NCBI RefSeq assembly: GCF_002283365.1
Contig: NZ_MQWD01000001.1
Location: 2,217,665 to 2,281,664, forward strand
Source of the DNA: Rubrivirga marina
GTDB taxonomy: Bacteria > Bacteroidota > Rhodothermia > Rhodothermales > Rubricoccaceae
Length of the DNA: 64,000 nt
Direction: 5' to 3'
The notes below the pieces were generated by a model. That model searched no databases, was not told the origin of the DNA, and saw nothing but the letters and a program-made list of their open reading frames with translations. The position numbers were made by a program, and so were the translations under genes. Each line of letters opens with the position of its first letter. Position 1 is the stretch's first letter. Below, piece after piece: positions 49,808 to 57,653 of the stretch.

Positions 49808-51535
49808 TCAGCTTGGCTGGTCGGTGGGGTTGGCCGGCAGTCTCCCGAGGCCGAGGGCCTCGGCGAGGCGGGCGTCGTAGCCGTACGGGTCGGCGTAGAC
49901 CTGGAGCGAGCCGTCGGCCTCGGCCCAGGCCGTGAAGTAGGTGAAGTGGCTCAGGAACGGCCGCTCCAGCCGGACGCCCCGACGCGGGCCGCCGCGCCAC
50001 GACCGCGTCGCGTCGCCCTCCTCCCAGCCGTTGACGGTCGTCAGCAAATACTCGGCTAGCTGGTCCGGGGCGCCGGCCTGGACGCAGCCGCTCGACATCG
50101 ACGAGCCGGCGCCGTCCTCGAACGTGTACCGCTTGTTCGTGTCGTGGATGAGGATGGCGTACGGGTTGTGCATCAGGAATTTGACGCGCCCGAGTGGGTT
50201 CGCCGGGCCCGGCCGCTGCACGAACCGGAACTGGCCGACGGAGACCGAATCCCACGGCACGAGCCGGCTGTCGACCGGCGCGCCGTTCTGGTACACCTCG
50301 AACCCCTGGCGCCACAGCGCGAGGCTGTCGCGGACCGCCATCGGGAAGACGTTGGCCGCCGCGAGCGAGCGCGGGACGTACCACGCCGGCTGGAACTCGA
50401 CGGTGTGGATGGAATCGGTGATGACGGGGGTCGTCCACCCGGCCGTCTGCGCGTTCCCGATGTTGACGGGCATGCGGAGGTTCTCGTCGTACGGCGCGCG
50501 GAGGTCGGTCGCGCCCGAGTCGCGCCGCATCACGCGGAGCTCGAAGGCCGGGAGGTTGACCCACACGAAGTGGTCGCCGAGGTCGTCGGGGAGCCAGCGC
50601 CAGCGCTCGAGGTTGAGGACGAGCCGGTCGCGGAGCGGGCCGAGGTCGGCGTTGAGCGCCTCGGTCGCGGCGGCGTCGAGGACCGAGTCGGCCGTCAGGC
50701 CCTGGGCCTCCTCGAAGCGGCCGAGCGCGGCGGCCAGCGAGTCGTCGTAGACGTAGGCGTCGGGGCGGGCCCAGGCGTCGAGGGTGTCGGCGGGGAGGTA
50801 GCCCCAGGCCGTCAGCCGGTCGCGGAGGTGCGGGACGCGGACCGACCGCTGGCCGGGCGCGAGGTCGGCGCCGGCGGGGATCGGGGCGAGGTCGGCCTGA
50901 AGGCCGCCGAGGCGGGCGCGGAGGCGGCGGTAGCCGTCGTGTGGCGGCCGAAGGGCGTCGAGCGCGTCGACGACGCCGCGGGCGTCCGACGCCTCGATGG
51001 CCTCGACGAGCGCGTCGAAGCCGGCGCCCGTCGAGTCGCGGAGGGTGGGGAACCACGAGTGCGTGTAGAGCCGGCGCGGGTCGGCGCGGCGGCCGCGGAG
51101 GGCGTCGCCGAAGCGGAGGAGCCCGTCGGTCAGGGCGAGGTCGAGCGCGGCGAGGCGGGCCGGGCGCGGGTCGGCCAGCGTGTCGCGGGCCTCGCCGTCG
51201 TGGGCGGCCCACTTCCGCTCGGCCGCCGCGAGGGCGATCCGGAGCGACGGGATCGCGTCGGCGTGGACCTCCTCGGGCGTGACGCCATCGGCCGGCGCGG
51301 CGTCGAGGAGGCGGGCGAGGCCGGCACGGGCGCGGGCGTCGGCCCAGACGAGGCGGGGGCGCTCGTAGACGTCGGGCGTCGCGGGGTGGAGCTTCGCGTT
51401 GCCGAGACGGAGCCCAACGGCCTCGGCGACGGCGCGCGCGTCGGGGGCGGCGATCTCCTCCGGCCCGAACCAACTGTCGAAAATGCCCCACCCGAGAAGG
51501 GCGACGAGGGCGAGTGGGTGCAGCAGAGTCGTCAC
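49808..51535 (-). CDS. L,D-transpeptidase (YcbB/LdtD-like), first paralogue
   Basis: Periplasmic peptidoglycan cross-linking enzyme of about 575 residues: N-terminal hydrophobic anchor (LLHPLALVALLGWGIF), a long scaffold domain, a peptidoglycan-binding-like region and the YkuD catalytic domain. The catalytic motif reads SSGCVQAGAP: the nucleophilic Cys is present but the usual Arg after CV is Gln. The upstream His is in LIHDTNKRYTF. The start is uncertain: GTG at 51535 or TTG at 51547, both before the anchor. Follows a paralogue 27 bases upstream. Confidence 0.87.
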   Translation of the reverse strand: MTTLLHPLALVALLGWGIFDSWFGPEEIAAPDARAVAEAVGLRLGNAKLHPATPDVYERPRLVWADARARAGLARLLDAAPADGVTPEEVHADAIPSLRIALAAAERKWAAHDGEARDTLADPRPARLAALDLALTDGLLRFGDALRGRRADPRRLYTHSWFPTLRDSTGAGFDALVEAIEASDARGVVDALDALRPPHDGYRRLRARLGGLQADLAPIPAGADLAPGQRSVRVPHLRDRLTAWGYLPADTLDAWARPDAYVYDDSLAAALGRFEEAQGLTADSVLDAAATEALNADLGPLRDRLVLNLERWRWLPDDLGDHFVWVNLPAFELRVMRRDSGATDLRAPYDENLRMPVNIGNAQTAGWTTPVITDSIHTVEFQPAWYVPRSLAAANVFPMAVRDSLALWRQGFEVYQNGAPVDSRLVPWDSVSVGQFRFVQRPGPANPLGRVKFLMHNPYAILIHDTNKRYTFEDGAGSSMSSGCVQAGAPDQLAEYLLTTVNGWEEGDATRSWRGGPRRGVRLERPFLSHFTYFTAWAEADGSLQVYADPYGYDARLAEALGLGRLPANPTDQPS

Positions 51536-51562
51536 AGACAGGGTCAATCGGGGGTGCGAACG

Positions 51563-53350
51563 CTAACGCCGTCCGGGGCGCGAAAGTACCCCGGCGGCCG
51601 TGGTGTCGGCCGTGTCCGACGGCGCCGCTGGGCGGGCCGGAAGCGGCCGGCGAGCCGTGTCACGCGGGGCGACCGGTGCCGCCTCGGCCGAGTCGGCGGG
51701 CAGGTCTGCCGTCTCCGACTCGTCCGCCTCGTCCTCGGTTTCGGGCACTTCCTCGTCCCCGATCGAATCGGCGATGAGCGTGGCGAGGACCGAACCGCCC
51801 TGATCGGGTCGCTCCAGCCCGAGCGCGTCCGCCAGCCGACCGTCGCGGCCGTAGACGTCGTCGTAGACCCGAAGCCGGCCGTTGGGGTCGACCTCGGCCG
51901 TGAAGTAGACGAGGTGGACCGGGACGGTCTTCTCGACCTGGACCCACTGCGTCGGCCACCACGAGCCGTTGAAGATGTCCGACACCTGCTCCTCCGTCCA
52001 CCCGTTCGTCCGCGGCAAGAGGGCGCGGGCGAGCGCCTCGGGGTCGCCGGCGCGGACGCAGCCGTGGGACCGCGCCCGGTCGTCCACGCCGAACGCCCAC
52101 TTCGTCGGCGTGTCGTGCACGTAGACGGCGTGGTCGTTGGGGAACAGGAATTTGACCCGGCCCATCGCGTTCCCCGGCCCGGGGCCGCGTTCCACGAACC
52201 CCTTGACGTACCCGTACGACTCCCGCTGGATCGAGGCCGGGACGATCCACGTCGGGTTGAACACGATCGTTTCGAGCGTGTCGGTAAAGGCCGGCGTCTG
52301 CCAGTCCCGCGCGCCGACGACCGTCACGAACCGGGTCGCCTCGGCCCAGTCGTCGCTCGGACCGGCGCCGGGCGCACGCTCGCGGACGGCCAACTCGAAC
52401 CGCGGGACGTTGACCCAGACGTGGAGGTCGCCGAGGTCGGCCGGGAGCCAGCGCCAGCGCTCGAGGTTGAGGGCGAGGAGCGGGATGAGCTCGGGCCGGC
52501 GGACGTTGAGGACGTCGCGCGTCGGGCCATCGAGACGGCCGGTCGCGCGGAGCCCGCGGGCGCGCTGGAGGCGGCGGAGCGCGTCTCCGAGGGCGGCGTC
52601 GAACTGGGCGGGGGCCTCCGCCTCGGAGAGGTCGGTCTCGATGCCGAGGCGATCGCGGAGGCGGACGACGGCGAGGCCGGAGTCGCCGGGTGCGAGGTCC
52701 CTGCCGAGCACGAGCTCGGGCCGGTCCTCCAGATCCAGTTCGCGGGCGAGCGCGGCGCGGAGGCGGCGGTAGCCGGGGTGCTGCGGGCGGAGGCCGTCGG
52801 CCCAGAGGGCGAGCGCGGCGGCCGGGCTCGGCGCCGAGGCGAAAGCGTCGGCGAGGCGGACGGCGACGTCCGGCGGCTCGGGAGGGGAGGCCGTCCAGTG
52901 GATCCCGTACAGCTCGGTCGCGTCGGCGCGGGGTCTGGCCAGGGCGTCGCCGAACCGGAGGAGCGCGTCGGTTACGGCGAGGTCGGCGTCGGCGAGCGAG
53001 GCCGGGACCCTCGCCGTGTCGGAGAGCGCGCGGAGGCCGGCGAGAGACGAGTCGAGCGGGAGCGCGTCGCGGTCGGCGCGGGCGAGGAGGTCGAGGGCCG
53101 CGTCGCGGTCGGCGCGGGCGAACCACGCGGGCTGGCCGGCGCGGGCGGCGTAGACGTCGTGGACGCCCGGGTGGAGGACGCCCGCGGTGCTGTCGGCGGC
53201 GAGCCGCTCGGCGAGGAGCGGCGCGACGGTCGCCGGCGTGACGGCCGCCATCCTCTGGCGCGCGTACCCGGCCGAGGCCCCGCCGGCGGCGAGGACCAGC
53301 CCGACGAGAAGGGTGTACAAGAGCGGCCTGCGGCGTATCCGTTCGCGCAT
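51563..53350 (-). CDS. L,D-transpeptidase (YcbB/LdtD-like), second paralogue
   Basis: Paralogue of the preceding protein, 595 residues: anchor helix (LLYTLLVGLVLAAGGASAG), scaffold and peptidoglycan-binding regions, YkuD domain with the complete motif RSHGCVRAGDP and upstream His in YVHDTPTKWAFG. It carries an extra acidic, Ala/Pro-rich C-terminal tail of about 70 residues (ADSIGDEEVPETEDEADESE) that the first paralogue lacks. First gene of a three-gene unit. The 1395-codon frame on the other strand across this region is a shadow of GC-rich codon use. Confidence 0.9.
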   Translation of the reverse strand: MRERIRRRPLLYTLLVGLVLAAGGASAGYARQRMAAVTPATVAPLLAERLAADSTAGVLHPGVHDVYAARAGQPAWFARADRDAALDLLARADRDALPLDSSLAGLRALSDTARVPASLADADLAVTDALLRFGDALARPRADATELYGIHWTASPPEPPDVAVRLADAFASAPSPAAALALWADGLRPQHPGYRRLRAALARELDLEDRPELVLGRDLAPGDSGLAVVRLRDRLGIETDLSEAEAPAQFDAALGDALRRLQRARGLRATGRLDGPTRDVLNVRRPELIPLLALNLERWRWLPADLGDLHVWVNVPRFELAVRERAPGAGPSDDWAEATRFVTVVGARDWQTPAFTDTLETIVFNPTWIVPASIQRESYGYVKGFVERGPGPGNAMGRVKFLFPNDHAVYVHDTPTKWAFGVDDRARSHGCVRAGDPEALARALLPRTNGWTEEQVSDIFNGSWWPTQWVQVEKTVPVHLVYFTAEVDPNGRLRVYDDVYGRDGRLADALGLERPDQGGSVLATLIADSIGDEEVPETEDEADESETADLPADSAEAAPVAPRDTARRPLPARPAAPSDTADTTAAGVLSRPGRR

Positions 53351-53503
53351 GGCGTGGGGGGTGTGTGTCGGCCTCGCGGACCCCTGCGGGCGAGTCGTCG
53401 TTGTCCCGCCGCTCCCGCCTGGGCCGCCGTCGCAATGTGCACGCGCCGCGGTCCCCGATCAAGCCGTTCGGCCCAGGATCCGTCCTTTAACCCGTCTTCA
53501 GGT

Positions 53504-54331
53504 ATGTCCCCACCCGTTTCGCACAGTCGTTTGACCGTGCTGGACTTCGACCCGGCCCGCGACGGGTTCTCGTTCCCCAACCGTTATACCTGGACCGACG
53601 ACGACCTCGACACGCTCGCGACCCGGCTCCGCGCGCTCTCGTCGGTGCCCGTCGCGCTGGGGGCCGGCCTCGGCGGGGCCGTGAGCGGACCCGTCGGCGG
53701 CATGGCGGGGCTGGCGGTCGGCGCGGCGCTCGGGCGGCTGGGGCTCGGCGATGGGGTCGTGCGTTCCATCGCCCGTCGGTGGTCCACGTTCGGGCTGTGC
53801 GGGGGGATGGCCCTCGCGGCTATCGAGCGGTGGCCGCGGGGGGAGGGCGCCGCGCCGACAGCGGAGCTTCGCCCGGCCCCGCTGCGGGCGCTCCTCCGCC
53901 GCCGCCAGGAACGGACGCTCCGGGCCTCGCTCCCGCGCTTCGCCGGGTGGTGGCTCCGGGCCCTCGCCTCCCGCGACCCCGACGGGTGGGCCGACGCCGT
54001 CGAATCGGAGCTCGACCGCGTGGAGGCCACGCTGAGCGCCGGCCGGCCCGCTCTCCTCGGCCTCGTGGGCGACGCGCCGGACCCGTTCGCGCTCCACCAG
54101 GTCGTCGGGTTCGGGATCGACCGCCGCGGGCCGCTCGACGCCACGCTCGACGTCTACGACCCCAACGCGCCCGGCGCGGCTCGGACGATCACCGTGACGC
54201 CCGGCACGCGTCCCGGCCGCGCAGCGATCTCGACGACGCTCCCGACGGGCCGCTCCGCCACGACCGGCCGTGCGCACATCTCGACGCGCCCCGGCCACCT
54301 CGCCCACGCCTTCGTCATCGACCTCCCCTAA
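53504..54331 (+). CDS. Possible papain-like cysteine peptidase with glycine-zipper insertion, 275 aa
   Basis: Not a named family as far as I can tell. The set Cys99 (FGLCGGMALAAIE), His198 (ALHQVVGFGID), Asp219 and Asn221 (LDVYDPN) has the order and spacing of a papain-fold Cys-His-Asn/Asp triad, as in uncharacterised bacterial proteins with the pattern GLCGGM...HQV..YG...YDPN. Between residues 50 and 82 is a glycine-zipper stretch (ALGAGLGGAVSGPVGGMAGL) that could insert into membranes. There is no signal peptide. The start follows from the family-like N terminus (FSFPNRYTWTDDDL). The triad is inference. Confidence 0.65.
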   Translation: MSPPVSHSRLTVLDFDPARDGFSFPNRYTWTDDDLDTLATRLRALSSVPVALGAGLGGAVSGPVGGMAGLAVGAALGRLGLGDGVVRSIARRWSTFGLCGGMALAAIERWPRGEGAAPTAELRPAPLRALLRRRQERTLRASLPRFAGWWLRALASRDPDGWADAVESELDRVEATLSAGRPALLGLVGDAPDPFALHQVVGFGIDRRGPLDATLDVYDPNAPGAARTITVTPGTRPGRAAISTTLPTGRSATTGRAHISTRPGHLAHAFVIDLP

Positions 54332-54341
54332 CGAGCCCCTG

Positions 54342-54359
54342 CGCCTCGGCGCCGAGGCG
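54342..54359. repeat. RLGAEA palindromic repeat, copy 14
   Basis: Perfect 18-base core CGCCTCGGCGCCGAGGCG between two convergent genes, 11 bases after one stop codon and 12 before the other. Confidence 0.9.
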
Positions 54360-54371
54360 GGCCGTGTCGGG

Positions 54372-55418
54372 TTAGGCCTCGGACCGTTCGCTGTCCTCGA
54401 CCACCGGCGGGCTCTGGGCGGCGCCGTCGCCGGCGTGGGGCTCCGGCGCGCCGGGTGGGGTCGGGATCGTCTCGCCCCGCCGCTCGCGGACCGTCGCCGC
54501 CCACGACACGGCGGCCGAGACCGTGATGCACCCGACCACGACGGCCAACGAGACCGACGTCGGGATCTCGAGCCCGCGCGGCTCCAGGAATGGCTCGGCC
54601 AGCATCTTCCCGCCGATGAACACGAGGACCGCCCCGAGCCCGATGTGGAGGTACCGGATCCGCTCGATGACGCCGGCCAGCAGGAAGTACAGCGCTCGCA
54701 GCCCCACGACGGCCATGATGTTCGAGCTGTAGGCCAGGAACGGGTCCGTCGTCACGCCGAGGATGGCCGGGATCGAGTCGACGGCGAACACGACGTCGGT
54801 CAGCTCGATCATCACGAGGACGAGGAACAGCGGCGTCACGAACGTCCGGCCCATCTTCCGCACGAAGAAGTGCTCCTCGTGATACCCCCGCGTCACCGGC
54901 AGCACCCGACGGAGCAACTTGAGGACCTTGTTCTGCGAGACGTCCTCCGGATCGTCGGACTCGACGAACATCCGGGCGCCCGTCAGGATGAGGAACGCGC
55001 CGAAGATGTAGAGGACCCAGTGGAACCGCTCGACCAGCGCGACGCCGAGCAGGATCATGACGGCCCGCATCACGATGGCGCCGAAGATCCCCCAGAACAA
55101 GACCCGGTGCTGGTACCGCGCCGGCACGGCGAAGAAGCCGAACAAGACCGCGATGACGAACAGGTTGTCGACCGAGAGCGACTTCTCGACGATGTAGGCC
55201 GTGAAGAACGTCAGGGCCGGGTCGTGCCCGTACACCCACCAGATGATCCCGTTGAGCGCCAGGGACGCGCCGACGAAGAAGGCCGAGAGCCACGCCGCCT
55301 CCTTCCACTCGATCTCGTGTGCCCGCTTGTTGAACAAGAGCAGGTCGACGAGGAGGAGGACCACCACGTAGCCGTTGAGCGCGGCCCAAGCCCAGGCGGG
55401 GACGTCGAGGTGTGGCAT
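54372..55418 (-). CDS. TerC/Alx family membrane protein
   Basis: Integral membrane protein of 348 residues with about eight or nine helices, in the family linked to tellurite resistance and, for Alx/MeeF-type members, Mn export. The paired acidic motifs are EKSLSVDNLFVIAV and ELTDVVFAVDSIPAILGVT. An ATG at 55418 starts right at the first helix (AWAWAALNGYVVVLLLVDLLLF). The last 40 residues are a polar tail. The 252 bases upstream (55419-55670) hold no gene; I looked for and did not find a yybP-ykoY Mn riboswitch. Confidence 0.92.
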   Translation of the reverse strand: MPHLDVPAWAWAALNGYVVVLLLVDLLLFNKRAHEIEWKEAAWLSAFFVGASLALNGIIWWVYGHDPALTFFTAYIVEKSLSVDNLFVIAVLFGFFAVPARYQHRVLFWGIFGAIVMRAVMILLGVALVERFHWVLYIFGAFLILTGARMFVESDDPEDVSQNKVLKLLRRVLPVTRGYHEEHFFVRKMGRTFVTPLFLVLVMIELTDVVFAVDSIPAILGVTTDPFLAYSSNIMAVVGLRALYFLLAGVIERIRYLHIGLGAVLVFIGGKMLAEPFLEPRGLEIPTSVSLAVVVGCITVSAAVSWAATVRERRGETIPTPPGAPEPHAGDGAAQSPPVVEDSERSEA

Positions 55419-55670
55419 TCGGGGGAGGAGCGACGGCGCGGTGAACGCGGGCCCCCACCCGAGGTTCGGGTCGTCCGCACGCTTCACGCGCCGCTCTCAG
55501 TCCGATCCGGACCGTCCCCCCGAGCGCTCCGCCGAGCGCCCTCCGAGGCCGGGGCAGCCAGCCTCGACCCCCCGTCGGGGGGGCCTGACGGGGAAGGGAC
55601 TGGGTGGGCTACCCTATGTCGGTGACATGTGGTATCGTCCGGCCTCAGCTCCTGGCAAGCGGAACCCGAG

Positions 55671-55832
55671 ATGCACGACGACCCCACCCCCGACGAGATC
55701 CGACGAAAGGCGGACGAGTTGGAGTCGCAGGGCCAGCACGAGACGGCCCGCATCATGCGTCGCGTCGCCGACGACATCGAGGCTCAGGAGGGCGACGCGG
55801 AGCCGAGCGGGGACCCTCCGCCGGAGGCGTAG
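55671..55832 (+). CDS. Small acidic hypothetical protein, 53 aa
   Basis: Not recognised. Begins MHDDPTPDEIRRKADELESQ, followed by RIMRRVADDIEAQEGD: one charged amphipathic helix and a Pro/Glu-rich tail. The start at 55671 is chosen because it is followed at once by the helix; the 14 codons further up are unlike coding sequence. Ends 12 bases from the convergent HhH-GPD gene. Confidence 0.5.
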   Translation: MHDDPTPDEIRRKADELESQGQHETARIMRRVADDIEAQEGDAEPSGDPPPEA

Positions 55833-55843
55833 CCGTCGGAGCC

Positions 55844-56350
55844 TCAGCCCTCGGAGAGGTCCCGGTGCCCGAAATAGTAGAGGCAGTACCGGAGCTTCGA
55901 CGCCTTCTGCGGTCCGAACCCGGGCAGCTTCTTGACCCGCTTCTCGACCGTCGCGCAGTCGCCGTCGGCCCAGAGGCGGGCGGCGTCGCCGCCGTACTCG
56001 TCGGCGAGGATGCGAGCGACGGACTGGGTCGTGTCGACCATCTTGTTCGTGAAGCGGTGGACGGCCGGCGACTGCGCGAACACCTCGGCGAAGGCGTCGC
56101 GGTCCATGTCGGCGATCCGGCCCATGTCGAGGTGGCCGAGCCGCTGGCGGAGCTTGTAGGGCCCGGCGAAGGCCGTTTCCGCGAGGACGCGCTGGTCGTA
56201 GAGCAGCCCCAGCAGGACGGCGTTGGGGTCGTCGCGGAGGTACTGGTCGACGTCGGGGTCCTTGGTCGCGGTGCCCTCGGCCTGGAGCCGGTCGAGCATG
56301 CGGACGAGGCCGCCTTCCAGGGCGGAGTAGTCGGAGGCGTCGAGGGGCAT
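55844..56350 (-). CDS. HhH-GPD-type base-excision repair protein
   Basis: Small protein of 168 residues like the HhH-GPD-type DNA glycosylase-related family best known from actinobacteria: NAVLLGLLYDQRVLAETAF, GPYKLRQRLGHLDMGRIADM, AVHRFTNKMVDTTQ, then LADEYGGDAARLWA and the helix-hairpin-helix KKLPGFGPQKASKL. Predicted to bind DNA; whether it is an active glycosylase is unclear, since the catalytic Asp of the classical family is not obvious. Confidence 0.85.
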   Translation of the reverse strand: MPLDASDYSALEGGLVRMLDRLQAEGTATKDPDVDQYLRDDPNAVLLGLLYDQRVLAETAFAGPYKLRQRLGHLDMGRIADMDRDAFAEVFAQSPAVHRFTNKMVDTTQSVARILADEYGGDAARLWADGDCATVEKRVKKLPGFGPQKASKLRYCLYYFGHRDLSEG

Positions 56351-56390
56351 GGCGTGGGGGTGTCCGGGGTAGCGGAAAGGTAGCGAGGGC

Positions 56391-56414
56391 CTCCGCCTCG
56401 GCGCCGAGGCGGAG
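56391..56414. repeat. RLGAEA palindromic repeat, copy 15
   Basis: A perfect 24-base palindrome: CTCCGCCTCGGC and its exact reverse complement. It lies between the divergent HhH-GPD and nuclease-like lipoprotein genes. Confidence 0.9.
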
Positions 56415-56495
56415 CGGGGCGGAGTAGCGCAAACGGACTACGTGGGGCGCCGAGGATGTCGCATCTTCTGGCCTCCCCTCCCACAGGTCACCCTC

Positions 56496-57554
56496 ATGAA
56501 CCGACTCCGACTCGCCCTCTGCGGGCTCGCTCTCCTCACGCTCACCGCCGGTTGTGACTCCGATGGCGGGGGGACCGAGGCCACCGTCCGCGTGATGAGC
56601 CAGAACCTTTACCTCGGCGGCGACCTGTTCACGCTGCTCGAGCCGCAGTGCGAAGGCAACGCCATCGTGGTCTGCGTCGCCCAGCTCTACGGGACCATCG
56701 AGGCCTCCGACCCGGCCGCGCGGATGGCGGCCATCGCGGCCGAGATTGCCCGCGTCGACCCCGACCTCGTCGGGCTCCAGGAGGTCTCGACGTACTACGT
56801 CCAGTCGCCCGCCGACAACCTGCCGGGCGGGCCGGCCACCGACGCCACGCAGGTCACGTACGACTTCCTCGACCTGCTCATGGACGCGCTCGACGCCGAG
56901 GGCGCCGACTACCGCGTCGTGTCGGTCTCGAACAACTCCGACGTCGAGTTCCCGGCCACGACCAACGGCAACACGTTCTTCGACGTCCGCTACCAGGACG
57001 CCGACGTGATCCTGGCCCGCGGCGACGTGACGACGAGTGCGCCGACCGAGCAGTCGTTCCAGTCGCTCCTCACGATCCCCGTCGGCGGCACCAATCAGAC
57101 GTTCGTCCGCGGCTACCAGTCGGTCCGGGCGACGGTCGGCGGGTTCGACTTCACGTTCTTCAATACGCACCTCGAGGTCGGCGGGCAGGCCGAGCCGATC
57201 CAAGTGCTCCAGGCCGGCGAGCTCCTCGCACCCATCGGGGCGACGACGGGCCCGGTGGTCTTCGTCGGCGACATCAACTCGAACGGGAACGCGAACGGGA
57301 CGAGCTACCAGACGCTGACGGTCCCGTTCGAGGACGCCTTCGCGGTCGGCTCGGCCGCGACGTGCTGCCAGGCGGCCGACCTCCGCAACGCGGCCTCCCA
57401 GCTCCAGACGCGGATCGACGTCGTGTTCTACCGCGGGTTCGACTCAGTCGGCGAGGCCGAGGTCGTGCTCGACGAGCCATCGGACCGCGTGGGTGGACTG
57501 TGGCCGAGCGACCACGCCGGCGTCTGGGCCGAGTTGGAGGCCGTCGTCCAGTAG
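56496..57554 (+). CDS. Endonuclease/exonuclease/phosphatase-family lipoprotein
   Basis: Exported lipoprotein of 352 residues: lipobox LTLTAGCDSD (Cys20). The EEP fold is marked by VRVMSQNLYLGGDL (Asn ligand), DLVGLQEVSTYY (metal Glu), FNTHLEVGGQ, VFVGDINSNGN (catalytic Asp/Asn) and WPSDHAGVWAEL (catalytic His). It could be a nuclease, sphingomyelinase-like or phosphatase enzyme; the extracellular location suggests nutrient scavenging. The ATG at 56496 starts the signal peptide; the 18 upstream codons are dropped. Confidence 0.87.
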   Translation: MNRLRLALCGLALLTLTAGCDSDGGGTEATVRVMSQNLYLGGDLFTLLEPQCEGNAIVVCVAQLYGTIEASDPAARMAAIAAEIARVDPDLVGLQEVSTYYVQSPADNLPGGPATDATQVTYDFLDLLMDALDAEGADYRVVSVSNNSDVEFPATTNGNTFFDVRYQDADVILARGDVTTSAPTEQSFQSLLTIPVGGTNQTFVRGYQSVRATVGGFDFTFFNTHLEVGGQAEPIQVLQAGELLAPIGATTGPVVFVGDINSNGNANGTSYQTLTVPFEDAFAVGSAATCCQAADLRNAASQLQTRIDVVFYRGFDSVGEAEVVLDEPSDRVGGLWPSDHAGVWAELEAVVQ

Positions 57555-57565
57555 CGGCCGGCTCC

Positions 57566-57589
57566 GCCCGCCTCGGCGCCGAGGCGGGC
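57566..57589. repeat. RLGAEA palindromic repeat, copy 16
   Basis: A perfect 24-base palindrome: GCCCGCCTCGGC and its exact reverse complement, 12 bases after the stop codon of the EEP lipoprotein gene. Confidence 0.9.
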
Positions 57590-57596
57590 CCATCGG

Positions 57597-57625
57597 GTAG
57601 GGGCACACCGGCGGTGTGCCCCTAC
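57597..57625. repeat. GTAGGGGCACACC hairpin
   Basis: GTAGGGGCACACC (57597-57609), loop GGC, GGTGTGCCCCTAC (57613-57625): a perfect 13-bp stem. This unit resembles a palindrome (GTAGGGGC...GCCCCTAC) that I believe is scattered in many bacterial phyla. It lies 7 bases after an RLGAEA repeat, in the convergent gap before cysS. Confidence 0.8.
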
Positions 57626-57653
57626 GTCGTGGATGGGAAGGCCGGCGGAGGCG

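Noticed and set aside
50144-53503. A 1120-codon plus-strand open frame running from 50144 into the start of the real gene at 53504
   Set aside because: It is antisense to two clear L,D-transpeptidase genes and consists of Arg/Glu/Val-rich shadow sequence. Long antisense frames are expected at this GC content; only the last 275 codons are real.
55419-55670. A possible yybP-ykoY (Mn) riboswitch before the TerC-family gene
   Set aside because: The family context made it worth looking for, but the conserved riboswitch core was not found; only a CCCCCC-GTC-GGGGGG hairpin near 55568 is present.
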